From assembly GCA_002454815.1 (NCBI GenBank), contig DKJL01000001.1:73719-115573 (forward strand): a DNA stretch of 41,855 nucleotides, in the 5' to 3' direction. Positions within the stretch are counted from its first letter, which is position 1. Every line of letters begins with the position of its first letter. Shown one piece after another: positions 31,140 through 39,521 of the stretch. The position numbers and the translations under genes are program-made. Under the pieces are notes generated by a model. It was given only the letters and a program-made list of their open reading frames with translations. It searched no databases and was not told where the DNA came from. The DNA comes from Flavobacteriales bacterium UBA6693. Lineage in GTDB: Bacteria > Bacteroidota > Bacteroidia > Flavobacteriales > Weeksellaceae.

Positions 31140-33359
31140 TCAGATCGAGTTGATAATCTCATTTAGCGTGGTGGAAGGTCGCATGGCATGATCCGTTTCA
31201 GCGAAATCAGGTTGGTAGTAGCCACCGATTTCCTGAGCTTTGCCTTGTGCGGCGATAAGTTCCTCGTTAATTTTAGACTCATTTTCTTGCAGCTGTTTTG
31301 CAACGCGTTCGAAAGTTGCGGCCATTTCCGCGTCTTCTTTCTGTTCAGCGACGGCCTCAGCCCAGTACATCGCAAGATAAAAATGCGAACCCCTGTTGTC
31401 GATAGAGCCCACTTTTCTGGCCGGCGATTTATCGTTTGCCAAAAACTTCTCATTAGCAACGTCCAAAGCATCAGCTAATATCTGTGCACGCGGATTATCC
31501 TGCGTCTGTGCCAAATGCTCCAGGCTCGCCTGCAACGCCATGAACTCACCGAGAGAATCCCATCGCAGATATCCTTCGTGGATAAACTGTTCGATGTGTT
31601 TCGGTGCAGATCCGCCGGCGCCGGTTTCGAAAAGACCTCCGCCATTCATCAAAGGAACGATTGACAACATTTTTGCAGAAGTTCCCAATTCCAGAATAGG
31701 GAAGAGGTCGGTAAGATAATCACGCAGTACATTACCTGAAACGGAAATCGTGTCGAGTCCTTCGCGAATGCGCCCTAGCGTGAAGGTCATTGCATCTTCA
31801 ATGTTCATGATGCGGATATCCAGTCCTTCGGTATCGTGATCTTTAAGATATTTCTCTACTTTTTTAATCATTTCGCGGTCGTGCGCCCGCTGATCGTCGA
31901 GCCAGAAAACTGCCGGCGTATCGGATAGTCGTGCTCTGTTCACGGCGAGTTTTACCCAGTCGCGGATCGGTGCGTCTTTCGCCTGACTCATGCGGAAAAT
32001 ATCTCCCTTCGCTACTTTTTGCTCCATCAGTGTTTTTCCGTCCGCGTCGTTTACTCTCACAGTTCCGTCCGCGTCGAGCTGGAAAGTTTTGTCATGAGAG
32101 CCGTACTCTTCCGCTTTTTGCGCCATAAGGCCGACGTTGGGCACCGATCCCATTGTTCTTGGATCCAGAGCGCCGTTCTTTTTCATATCATCGATGGCCG
32201 CCTGATAGAAACCGGCATAATTACGGTCTGGGATCATAGCGATCGTATCTTCTTCTTCGCCGTTCTTGTTCCACATTTTGCCGCCTCCACGGATCAGTGC
32301 CGCCATAGAAGCATCCACAATAACATCAGAGGAAACGTGGAAATTCGTAATTCCTTTCTCGCTGTTTACCATTGCGATTGCAGGACCGTTGGCAATCGTC
32401 GCAGCAATATCCGCTTTAATTTGCTCTTCTTTCGGATGACCGGCAATTTTCTCAAACAATGTAGAAAGTCCGAAATTAGGATCGATATCGAGTTCGCGGA
32501 AGACGTCACTGTACTTTTCAAAAACATCTTTAAAATACGTTTCCACGACGGCTCCAAAGATGATTGGATCTGAGATTTTCATCATCGTCGCTTTCAGGTG
32601 AGCAGAAATCAGCACGTTAGCGAGTTTGGCCTCTGCAATTGCGTCGGCCACAAAACCTTTCAGCGCGGAAAGACTCATCACAGAAGTATCAATGATTTCT
32701 CCGGCCAGTAAAGGCGCAAAACCTTTCAGTTCTTTTACTTTTCCATCGGCAGATTCAAACTCTATTTTATATTGAGAATCGTTTTCAATCGTGACAGATT
32801 TTTCGGTGCCATAAAAATCGCCGCCGGTCATATGTGCAACTTTGGTATTAGAGTCAGCCGACCATTTCCCCATCCGGTGCGGGTTCGCTTTTGCATAATT
32901 TTTCACAGCGCGCGGCGCACGGCGGTCAGAGTTGCCTTCTCGCAAAACAGGATTTACCGCACTTCCTAAAACTTTCGCGTACGTGTTTTTGATCTTCTTT
33001 TCTTCTTCATTCTTCGGTTCTGCAGGATAGTTGGGTACTGCATAACCATGTTTTTGCAGTTCCGCGATCGCTTCATTAAGCTGTGGAACCGAAGCGGAAA
33101 TATTTGGTAATTTAATAATATTGGCTTCCGGCTTCGTGGCCAAGTGTCCTAATTCGGCTAAGGCATCTTCCTTTTTTTGATCCGGCTTCAGGTATTCTGA
33201 AAAATTTGCCAAAATACGGCCCGCCAGTGAGATGTCCTTGGGAACGATTTCTATGTCTGCAGATTTAGCAAATGCTTCAACCACAGGCAAGAAAGAATGC
33301 GTGGCGAGCATAGGAGCTTCATCTGTCCACGTGTAAAAAATTTTGGATTTTTCTGCCAT
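31140..33359 (-). CDS. icd: Isocitrate dehydrogenase, NADP-dependent, monomeric type
   Basis: The 739-residue protein has the length and signature of the monomeric IDH class, which converts isocitrate to 2-oxoglutarate and CO2 with NADP in the TCA cycle. It opens with KIFYTWTDEAPMLATHSFLP and contains VLREGNSDRRAPRAVKNYAK (substrate Ser/Arg region), FHVSSDVIVDASMAALIR, PVFWLDDQRAHDREMIKKV and GLFETGAGGSAPKHIEQF. It is unrelated in length to the dimeric 45-kDa IDHs. It is a single gene with its own promoter box and terminator. Confidence 0.96.
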   Translation of the reverse strand: MAEKSKIFYTWTDEAPMLATHSFLPVVEAFAKSADIEIVPKDISLAGRILANFSEYLKPDQKKEDALAELGHLATKPEANIIKLPNISASVPQLNEAIAELQKHGYAVPNYPAEPKNEEEKKIKNTYAKVLGSAVNPVLREGNSDRRAPRAVKNYAKANPHRMGKWSADSNTKVAHMTGGDFYGTEKSVTIENDSQYKIEFESADGKVKELKGFAPLLAGEIIDTSVMSLSALKGFVADAIAEAKLANVLISAHLKATMMKISDPIIFGAVVETYFKDVFEKYSDVFRELDIDPNFGLSTLFEKIAGHPKEEQIKADIAATIANGPAIAMVNSEKGITNFHVSSDVIVDASMAALIRGGGKMWNKNGEEEDTIAMIPDRNYAGFYQAAIDDMKKNGALDPRTMGSVPNVGLMAQKAEEYGSHDKTFQLDADGTVRVNDADGKTLMEQKVAKGDIFRMSQAKDAPIRDWVKLAVNRARLSDTPAVFWLDDQRAHDREMIKKVEKYLKDHDTEGLDIRIMNIEDAMTFTLGRIREGLDTISVSGNVLRDYLTDLFPILELGTSAKMLSIVPLMNGGGLFETGAGGSAPKHIEQFIHEGYLRWDSLGEFMALQASLEHLAQTQDNPRAQILADALDVANEKFLANDKSPARKVGSIDNRGSHFYLAMYWAEAVAEQKEDAEMAATFERVAKQLQENESKINEELIAAQGKAQEIGGYYQPDFAETDHAMRPSTTLNEIINSI

Positions 33360-33393
33360 TATGAATGATTTTTTGAGGTGTTATTGAGTTTAA

Positions 33394-33401
33394 CAAAAGT
33401 A
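33394..33401 (-). promoter_or_regulatory. -7 box TACTTTTG of icd
   Basis: TACTTTTG on the minus strand matches TAnnTTTG, 34 nt before the icd ATG. No clear -33 TTG is present. Confidence 0.5.
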
Positions 33402-33564
33402 ACGATTTTGCCGCAGATATAAGGCTTACTACCGTTTTTCAACGGCGAATTCGGCATTTTTAGTGACCTTCATTAATTACATTTAAAAGTTTTAGGAACA
33501 TTAAAAATATTCCTGCAAGGTTTTCTTTTGTTTAAATGTAATTAGTCTGTCAAAATCGTTGCAT

Positions 33565-33594
33565 AAAAAAAAGGACCTCAATTTCTTGAAATCC
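33565..33594 (-). terminator. Terminator of grpE-dnaJ
   Basis: On the minus strand GGATTTCAA pairs with TTGAGGTCC (two G-T pairs) around a GAAA tetraloop, followed by eight U residues. Confidence 0.88.
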
Positions 33595-33603
33595 AAATTA
33601 TAT

Positions 33604-34710
33604 TTAATTAAAGAGATCCCGAACTTTGTCGAAAAAAGTTTTTTCCTGCCCGGAAGGTTCTGCCACCATTTCGCCGCTGCTGAGCTGGTTTTCAAAAAAT
33701 TCGCGCTGCTCCTTTGAAAGGTGTTGTGGCGTCCAGACGTTGATATGTACAAACATATCGCCTTTGCCGTAGCTGTCGATGCTTGGCAAACCTTTACCTG
33801 AAAGTCTCAGGATTTTACCGGATTGCGTACCCGGATCTACTTTTATTTTTACTTTGCCGCCGACGGTAGGAATTTCTTTGTGCGTACCCAGCGCTGCTTC
33901 TGCGAAAGAAATGTATAACTCCTGATGAAGATTATCGCCTTCACGTTTGATCGTTGCGTCCGTCTCTTCTTCAATGACAACCAGCAAATCACCGGCAGCC
34001 CCGCCAAAAGGAGCATCATTTCCTTTGCCACGAACATTCAGCTGAATGCCTTCGCGTGCGCCTGCAGGAATATTGATGGTTACTTCTTCATCTTCTTTAA
34101 TGAGTCCCTGTGCGTTTGCGCCGGCCGGAATCTTATCAGCTACTTTCCCGATTCCCTGGCAGGTAGAACAATGTGCCTGCGTCTGCATTTGGCCAAACAT
34201 GGTATTCATAACTTTCACCTGGACGCCAGTACCGTTACACGTCGGGCACGTTTTGGAAGTTGCGCCCGCAGCCATTTTCATTTTCTTTACTTTGATGGTT
34301 TTCTGGGTCCCGCTTACCATCTCCGCCAGGTTTAATTTGATACGCACGCGAAGATTTGTGCCACGTGTCTGCTGACGCTGCTGTCCGCCGCCAAAATGTC
34401 CGCCAAAGATATCGCCGAACTGGCTGAAGATATCTTCCATATTCATTCCGCCGCCAAATCCACCACCACCGCCGAAGCCGCCATTGTCTACACCGGCATG
34501 GCCATACTGATCGTAGCGGGCTTTTTTATTGTCATCGCTCAGCACCTCGTACGCTTCGGCTGCTTCTTTGAATTTTTCTTCTGCTGCACTGTCGCCTGGG
34601 TTTTTATCGGGATGATATTTAATGGCCATCTTGCGATAGGCTTTTTTTATTTCGTCGGCCGAAGCGCTTTTCGACACTTCGAGGATTTCATAGTAATCTC
34701 TTTTTGACAT
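33604..34710 (-). CDS. dnaJ: Chaperone DnaJ with a reduced zinc-finger region
   Basis: The 368-residue Hsp40 co-chaperone stimulates the DnaK ATPase. The J domain (1-70) has HPD at 33-35. A Gly/Phe region (73-110) follows, then the Cys-rich region and the C-terminal substrate-binding domains (VTINIPAGAREGIQLNVRGKG and on). Only two of the usual four CxxCxGxG motifs are present: CPTCNGTG (155-162) and CSTCQGIG (181-188). Their spacing matches motifs 2 and 3 (zinc centre II), so centre I (motifs 1 and 4) is missing. It is the second gene of grpE-dnaJ. Confidence 0.95.
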   Translation of the reverse strand: MSKRDYYEILEVSKSASADEIKKAYRKMAIKYHPDKNPGDSAAEEKFKEAAEAYEVLSDDNKKARYDQYGHAGVDNGGFGGGGGFGGGMNMEDIFSQFGDIFGGHFGGGQQRQQTRGTNLRVRIKLNLAEMVSGTQKTIKVKKMKMAAGATSKTCPTCNGTGVQVKVMNTMFGQMQTQAHCSTCQGIGKVADKIPAGANAQGLIKEDEEVTINIPAGAREGIQLNVRGKGNDAPFGGAAGDLLVVIEEETDATIKREGDNLHQELYISFAEAALGTHKEIPTVGGKVKIKVDPGTQSGKILRLSGKGLPSIDSYGKGDMFVHINVWTPQHLSKEQREFFENQLSSGEMVAEPSGQEKTFFDKVRDLFN

Positions 34711-34762
34711 AGTCTTTGCGTGGATTTTTCTTGTTTAGTGGTCGTTGTCGGTATTATATGTT

Positions 34763-35302
34763 TTAGCTGCCGGTAACGACTTTTGCAAAACGGATGACGC
34801 GCTCTGCCAGCTGATAGCCGGTCTCGATGACGTCGACAATCTTGCCTTTCAAATCTTCTGTCGGGGCCGGAATTTGCGTGACGGCTTCATGGAAATCGAC
34901 ATCAAACTTATCTCCGGGCTGTACTTCGATAGGTTTCAAACCTTTGTCGGCAAGCTTATTTTTGAATTTTTGGTAAATGAGTTCCACCCCTTTCAGGTCG
35001 GCTTCATTTCCGTTTTTCGCAATTTCTTTCAGTGCACGTTCGAAATCGTCCAGCACATCCAGCATGGCAATCATCATTTCCTGATTAGCGTACTGGAAAA
35101 ATTCCATTTTCTCTTTAGTCGTTCTTTTCTTGTAATTTTCAAATTCCGCAAAAAGGCGAATATAGCGGTCTTTTTCAGCTGCAAGTTGATCCTGCGCATT
35201 ATCACCCGCGGTTTCCGTTTGCTGCGTATCAGCAGAATTTTCTTCCTGAGTAGCATCGTGCTCGTTCAAAGCCTCTTCACTGGTATTATTCGTATCAGCC
35301 AT
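34763..35302 (-). CDS. grpE: Nucleotide exchange factor GrpE
   Basis: The 179-residue protein has a disordered acidic N-terminus rich in Glu, Gln, Thr and Asn (about 1-45). The long coiled-coil helix is next (EKDRYIRLFAEFENYKKRTT), and the beta-wing end has the signature FHEAVTQIPAP ... KGKIVDVIETGYQLAERVIR. GrpE releases ADP from DnaK. ATG 35302 (MADTNN) is chosen; an upstream TTG is less likely. It is followed 52 bp later by dnaJ. A possible sigma-54-like sequence lies 26-43 bp upstream of the start. Confidence 0.95.
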   Translation of the reverse strand: MADTNNTSEEALNEHDATQEENSADTQQTETAGDNAQDQLAAEKDRYIRLFAEFENYKKRTTKEKMEFFQYANQEMMIAMLDVLDDFERALKEIAKNGNEADLKGVELIYQKFKNKLADKGLKPIEVQPGDKFDVDFHEAVTQIPAPTEDLKGKIVDVIETGYQLAERVIRFAKVVTGS

Positions 35303-35328
35303 AATCAATATTTTAATAGGGTTCTGTT

Positions 35329-35345
35329 CGCAAACATTTTGCCAA
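35329..35345 (-). promoter_or_regulatory. Possible sigma-54 (-24/-12) promoter of grpE-dnaJ
   Basis: On the minus strand TTGGCAAAATGTTTGCG has GG and GC elements exactly 10 nt apart, as in the RpoN consensus TTGGCA-N6-TTGC. The predicted start site would be about 15 nt before the ATG. No well-spaced TTG/TAnnTTTG promoter is seen instead. No activator site is identified. The rest of the 290-bp spacer (to 35541) shows nothing I can name. Confidence 0.35.
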
Positions 35346-35541
35346 GTGTTGCATTAAGACATTTCGGCAGCATTGTATATTAAATTTAAAAATAAGACGT
35401 CAAATTACTGACAAATTGATTTGAAAAAGAAACGGACGACCACTCGGAGTTTATTCGAAAAGTAAATGTTATCATGTCGCATGCATTTAATTCAAAAAAG
35501 GGAATTATAAAATGTGTACATGACCTATTAAAATTAAACAT

Positions 35542-35571
35542 AAAAAAAATCCCGGACGAAAATCCAGGATT
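35542..35571 (-). terminator. Terminator of the DUF937-OmpA gene
   Basis: On the minus strand AATCCTGG pairs with CCGGGATT (one G-T pair) across an 8-nt loop, followed by a U-run. Confidence 0.8.
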
Positions 35572-35592
35572 TATTATTAGGTCAAGTTGGTT

Positions 35593-36861
35593 TTATTTCG
35601 TGAAACGGACGGCGATATCGCGGTCTTCTGCACGTTCTGCGTCACTTGCGCCTGCCGGTACTTCTGCAAACTTATTGGAATAACCTTCGGTTCCCGTAAT
35701 CTGCGAGGCCACACCAAGTTTATCAAGCTCTGACTTGATGTAGGATGCACGTTCCTGAGAGAGTTTTTGGTTGATTGCGTCGCCGCCGGTATTGTCGGCA
35801 TGTGCACCAATTTTAATTTTCGCATCGGGATATGCTTTTAAAATTTGCGCTAGATTATTAAGCTGATCCATCGAGCCGGAATTCATTTCGGTGGAGGAAT
35901 TCATTTTAAAGTTGACATTATCGAATTCATACCAGTTATCTTTCAAAGCTGCGTCATCGGCTGCGTTGGCATAACCATCACTTTTTAAAAAGTTAATCAT
36001 CGACATTTCGAGGCCGTTGTTATAACCTTTTAACGTGGTACCGTTGAGATCGATGTCGGTCATTGTTTGCGATGAAGATACTGCATTATCTGATATTTCC
36101 GTGAAAGTCGTATCCACCAATTCAGAGGTAACTACCGACGTATTGTTATCAACTGGCTTATTACACTGTCTCCAGAGAAACCACGCTGCCAAAAGTAGCA
36201 AAATGAGCGGCAGAAGCCATTTCCAGATAGAGCCTCCATCTTCCGATGCTACCGGTTCTGGATTTACATGAGTTTGCCCTGCGCGCGTTACATCGATTTT
36301 TTCTTCGGTATTTACCACAGGCTGCGCAGTTGTCGTTCCGTCGGTGTTATAAACTTCACCGATTCCCAATGAAGCCAGCGATATTCCTGCCGGCAGAAGC
36401 GTTGTAACGATTCCTTTCTGATCTTCCAGTAAGGTAGTTATACCGGATTCTTTTAAATTATTATCAGCTGCATATTTTCCGATGGAACCAAGCGCTGCGC
36501 CCGTCACGATATTGGTCAGGGCCATCGTAGAGTCTTCCTTCGTATTAGCAAAGGTTGAGGTCGAGTGTATAACCGTATTTAATTTATCGCCAAAAATAAC
36601 CGATAAAACAGAATTCAAAGTTTCATTGCCCTGCGTATGGCCGAGAAGATTTCCCAGCAGATTGCCCGAAGAAGCGCCCGTAATGGAGTCTACCAATGTG
36701 GGATTCCCGGCGTGATTGGCCATTCCGCCCACCACGGCCGGAAGCAGTGCGCTGATTGCCTTGGAAACTGCCGACTCACTTTCGCCGAGCTGCACTGCAG
36801 TTTGTGCAACCAGCGCCGGACCCAGTTGTCCTTTAATTAGATCAATAATGTTTAGTGCCAT
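35593..36861 (-). CDS. DUF937 and OmpA-like domain membrane protein
   Basis: The 422-residue protein has a DUF937 domain at about 1-145 (LIKGQLGPALVAQTAVQLGE, then SALLPAVVGGMAN). A linker follows, then one membrane helix (212-230, IWKWLLPLILLLLAAWFLW). The C-terminal OmpA/MotB-type peptidoglycan-binding domain has IKIGAHADNTGGDAINQKLS, QERASYIKSELDKLG and RAEDRDIAV. This suggests a cytoplasmic DUF937 part linked through the inner membrane to the cell wall. The role is unknown; the canonical G-HTD in OmpA is GAHAD here. A terminator follows. Confidence 0.87.
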   Translation of the reverse strand: MALNIIDLIKGQLGPALVAQTAVQLGESESAVSKAISALLPAVVGGMANHAGNPTLVDSITGASSGNLLGNLLGHTQGNETLNSVLSVIFGDKLNTVIHSTSTFANTKEDSTMALTNIVTGAALGSIGKYAADNNLKESGITTLLEDQKGIVTTLLPAGISLASLGIGEVYNTDGTTTAQPVVNTEEKIDVTRAGQTHVNPEPVASEDGGSIWKWLLPLILLLLAAWFLWRQCNKPVDNNTSVVTSELVDTTFTEISDNAVSSSQTMTDIDLNGTTLKGYNNGLEMSMINFLKSDGYANAADDAALKDNWYEFDNVNFKMNSSTEMNSGSMDQLNNLAQILKAYPDAKIKIGAHADNTGGDAINQKLSQERASYIKSELDKLGVASQITGTEGYSNKFAEVPAGASDAERAEDRDIAVRFTK

Positions 36862-36965
36862 AATAATTTAGTTTATTGTTATGCGGCCTACACATCAAAA
36901 CTCAATCCAATCTCAGATAACTAGGTTCGTCTTTCCTATTCAGTAATATTTAAAATTATGTAAAA

Positions 36966-38441
36966 TTAGTACGCTTTTGCGAAAATAACACGCTGCGCAG
37001 ATGGCTTTCCGGAAACCATAGAAACGCCATCTTCCATCACATTATTTAACGGAATGCAGCGGATGGTCGCTTTTGTTTCGTTTTTAATCTGCTCCTCTTC
37101 TTCAGGTGTGCCGTCCCAATGCGCTGCGATGAAGCCGCCTTTTTCTTCCAGTACTTTTTTAAATTCTTCGTAAGATTCTACTTGGGTGATGTGCGAATCG
37201 CGGAAATCGAGCGCTTTTTTATAGATGTCCCGCTGAATGGTGTTCAACAGATCTTCGATATATTTTTCCACATTTTCAAGCGGCTGCGTTTCTTTACTTA
37301 AATTGTCCCGGCGTGCAATTTCCACCGTGCCATTTTCCAGATCGCGGGCACCGATAGCGACGCGAACAGGCACACCTTTAAGTTCGTATTCAGCAAATTT
37401 CCAACCCGGTTTATACTCCGTTCGGTTGTCATATTTCACCGAAATTCCGCTGGCTTTCAGCTTGTCCTGAATTCGGATGGCTACCTCGTCAATTTGTTTC
37501 AGCTGTTCTTCTCCTTTAAATATAGGAACAATGACCACCTGGATCGGCGCTAAAGTCGGTGGCAAAACAAGACCCTGATCATCGGAATGTGTCATAATCA
37601 AAGCGCCCATCAATCGGGTAGAAGTGCCCCACGAAGTTGCCCAAGGATATTCGATCTTACCTTCGTTGTTGGTGAATTTAACATCAAAAGCTTTGGAAAA
37701 ATTTTGACCTAAAAAATGCGAAGTTCCGGCTTGTAAAGCTTTTCCGTCCTGCATTAAGGCTTCGATGCAATAAGTTTCATCGGCGCCGGCGAAACGCTCG
37801 GAAGCGGTTTTAATTCCACGGATTACCGGGATTGCCATAAATTTTTCTGCAAACTCCGCATAAATATCGAGCATCTGCTCAGTTTCTTCGATGGCTTCCG
37901 TTTTGGTCGCGTGAGCGGTGTGGCCTTCCTGCCAGAGAAATTCGGTGGTACGCAGGAACAGTCGGGTACGCATTTCCCAGCGTACAACGTTCGCCCACTG
38001 ATTAATTAAAATTGGAAGATCCCGGTAAGACTGGATCCAGTTCTTGTACGTACTCCAAATAATGGCTTCGGAAGTTGGTCTTACGATGAGCTCTTCTTCA
38101 AGTTTGGCATCGGGATCGACGATGAGTTTTTTGGGATTATCGGGATCTGCTTTGAGTCGGTAGTGAGTTACCACTGCACATTCCTTGGCAAAACCTTCGG
38201 CATTCTGTTCTTCGGCTTCAAAATAACTTTTTGGGATAAAAATAGGGAAGTAGGCATTCTGATGTCCGGTTTCTTTGAACTTTCGGTCCATCTCATCGCG
38301 CATTTTTTCCCAGATGGCGTAGCCGTACGGCTTGATGACCATGCATCCGCGTACACCGGAATTTTCCGCGAGATCCGCCTTTACGACGAGTTCATTATAC
38401 CATTTGCTATAATCTTCAGCGCGCGAAGTAAGTTTAGCCAT
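36966..38441 (-). CDS. proS: Prolyl-tRNA synthetase, archaeal/eukaryotic type
   Basis: The 491-residue class II synthetase charges tRNA-Pro. Class II motif 2 is in WEMRTRLFLRTTEFLWQEGH, with the proline-site block AGTSHFLGQNFSKAF. An anticodon-binding domain follows, and the C-terminal region ends in a Tyr (IFAKAY), as is usual for the archaeal-type ProRS. There is no INS editing insertion, unlike the roughly 570-residue bacterial type. It has a divergent neighbour at 38586 and a perfect 9-bp inverted repeat in the spacer. Confidence 0.95.
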   Translation of the reverse strand: MAKLTSRAEDYSKWYNELVVKADLAENSGVRGCMVIKPYGYAIWEKMRDEMDRKFKETGHQNAYFPIFIPKSYFEAEEQNAEGFAKECAVVTHYRLKADPDNPKKLIVDPDAKLEEELIVRPTSEAIIWSTYKNWIQSYRDLPILINQWANVVRWEMRTRLFLRTTEFLWQEGHTAHATKTEAIEETEQMLDIYAEFAEKFMAIPVIRGIKTASERFAGADETYCIEALMQDGKALQAGTSHFLGQNFSKAFDVKFTNNEGKIEYPWATSWGTSTRLMGALIMTHSDDQGLVLPPTLAPIQVVIVPIFKGEEQLKQIDEVAIRIQDKLKASGISVKYDNRTEYKPGWKFAEYELKGVPVRVAIGARDLENGTVEIARRDNLSKETQPLENVEKYIEDLLNTIQRDIYKKALDFRDSHITQVESYEEFKKVLEEKGGFIAAHWDGTPEEEEQIKNETKATIRCIPLNNVMEDGVSMVSGKPSAQRVIFAKAY

Positions 38442-38472
38442 AATAATCTTCTGTTTTATTTAACAATATAGC

Positions 38473-38497
38473 GCTTTTTACATCTAACGTAAAAAGC
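38473..38497. repeat. Perfect inverted repeat in the proS / lipoprotein divergent spacer
   Basis: GCTTTTTAC and GTAAAAAGC form a perfect 9-bp inverted repeat with a 7-nt spacer. It sits 31 bp upstream of proS and 88 bp upstream of the divergent lipoprotein gene. It could be an operator; it lacks a proper position to terminate either gene. Confidence 0.55.
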
Positions 38498-38585
38498 TTA
38501 TTTTTACCCCCGTTGATTAACCTTAAATGGTATGCTTTTGGTGTAAAATGCAAATATAAATTAATTAAAACTTTCTCACTCTATC

Positions 38586-39500
38586 ATGGAAAATATTACT
38601 TATAAAAAATTACTGAATCTGCTGCCTAAAGGCGCTTTTATGGCGATCGCGGGAAGCCTGATTCTTACTTCCTGTGGTGCGGCCTACATGGGTGGCTACA
38701 GTGAAACGGATGGCGTATATTATGACCCGTCGCGCGACACTTTACCAAGCGGAATGATCTCTCAGTCGGGGAATGGTATTGGCGATTATTATGATTATCA
38801 ATATAATGAAGACCAGAATCCCTACCTCAACGTAGAAAACAGAAACCAGAACTGGCGCGATTCGCAATCTTCTGATTGGGGAACTTATACTGGAACAGAC
38901 ACTTATTATACCGATTATTGGAGTTCACCTTATGGCTTTTATCCATCATGGGGCTTAGGCATGAGTTTCGGTTGGGGCTTCGGAGGTTACTATAGCCCAT
39001 GGTCGATAGGATACAGCCCTTTCTATGGTTATTACAGCCCGTATTATTATAATCCTTACTTTTCTTACGGACCTTATGGTGGATACAGAGGATATTATGG
39101 ATCTCCATACGGTTATTACTCTCCTTATAACTATGGATACGGCTATAACAGCTATAACGCTCCGGGATTAACTTATAAACGCAGCGGTTCTACGGGCGGT
39201 TTCCGTGAAGGAAATACAAATGCGAATTCAGGACGCTACAACAATAGTGGCTTACGTAACGATACCCAGCGGTCCAACCGGCAGAACAACAGCTATCGTC
39301 AGGAGCAGCGCTCGACAACGCAACCGCGGTACCGTACTGCGCCGCAATCCACAACGCCCCGATACAATACACCTAATAATGACCAGCCGCGATATCGGAA
39401 TAATACGGATAACGGTTTCCGTTCCGGCAATACCGGCGGATTTAACAGAGGATCGTCTAGCTCTAATAATACACGGTCATCAGGTGGTTTTAGAAGATAA
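38586..39500 (+). CDS. Tyr/Gly-rich low-complexity lipoprotein, function unknown
   Basis: The 304-residue protein has a lipoprotein signal ending at SLILTSC (Cys30). Residues about 95-195 are dominated by Tyr, Gly, Pro, Ser and Phe in short irregular repeats such as YYSPYYYNPYFSYGPYGGY. The C-terminal third is rich in Asn, Arg, Gln, Ser and Thr and is basic. There is no enzymatic motif. Composition is prion-like or adhesive in style. It is followed 21 bp later by an OmpP1/FadL porin gene, so both are probably co-expressed at the outer membrane. Confidence 0.8.
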   Translation: MENITYKKLLNLLPKGAFMAIAGSLILTSCGAAYMGGYSETDGVYYDPSRDTLPSGMISQSGNGIGDYYDYQYNEDQNPYLNVENRNQNWRDSQSSDWGTYTGTDTYYTDYWSSPYGFYPSWGLGMSFGWGFGGYYSPWSIGYSPFYGYYSPYYYNPYFSYGPYGGYRGYYGSPYGYYSPYNYGYGYNSYNAPGLTYKRSGSTGGFREGNTNANSGRYNNSGLRNDTQRSNRQNNSYRQEQRSTTQPRYRTAPQSTTPRYNTPNNDQPRYRNNTDNGFRSGNTGGFNRGSSSSNNTRSSGGFRR

Positions 39501-39521
39501 TTTAATTACACAGAAAATCTA

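Noticed and set aside
29869..35449. Shared 11-mer GAGTGGTCGTC upstream of the pseudouridine synthase (29869) and, inverted, in the grpE spacer (35435-35449)
   Set aside because: Many 11-mer pairs occur by chance in 42 kb, the flanks do not align, and no palindrome or common promoter position is seen.
35474..35560. Short open frame starting at ATG 35474 in the grpE/OmpA spacer
   Set aside because: It runs through the terminator of the DUF937-OmpA gene and into its antisense; there is no promoter box and no protein pattern.
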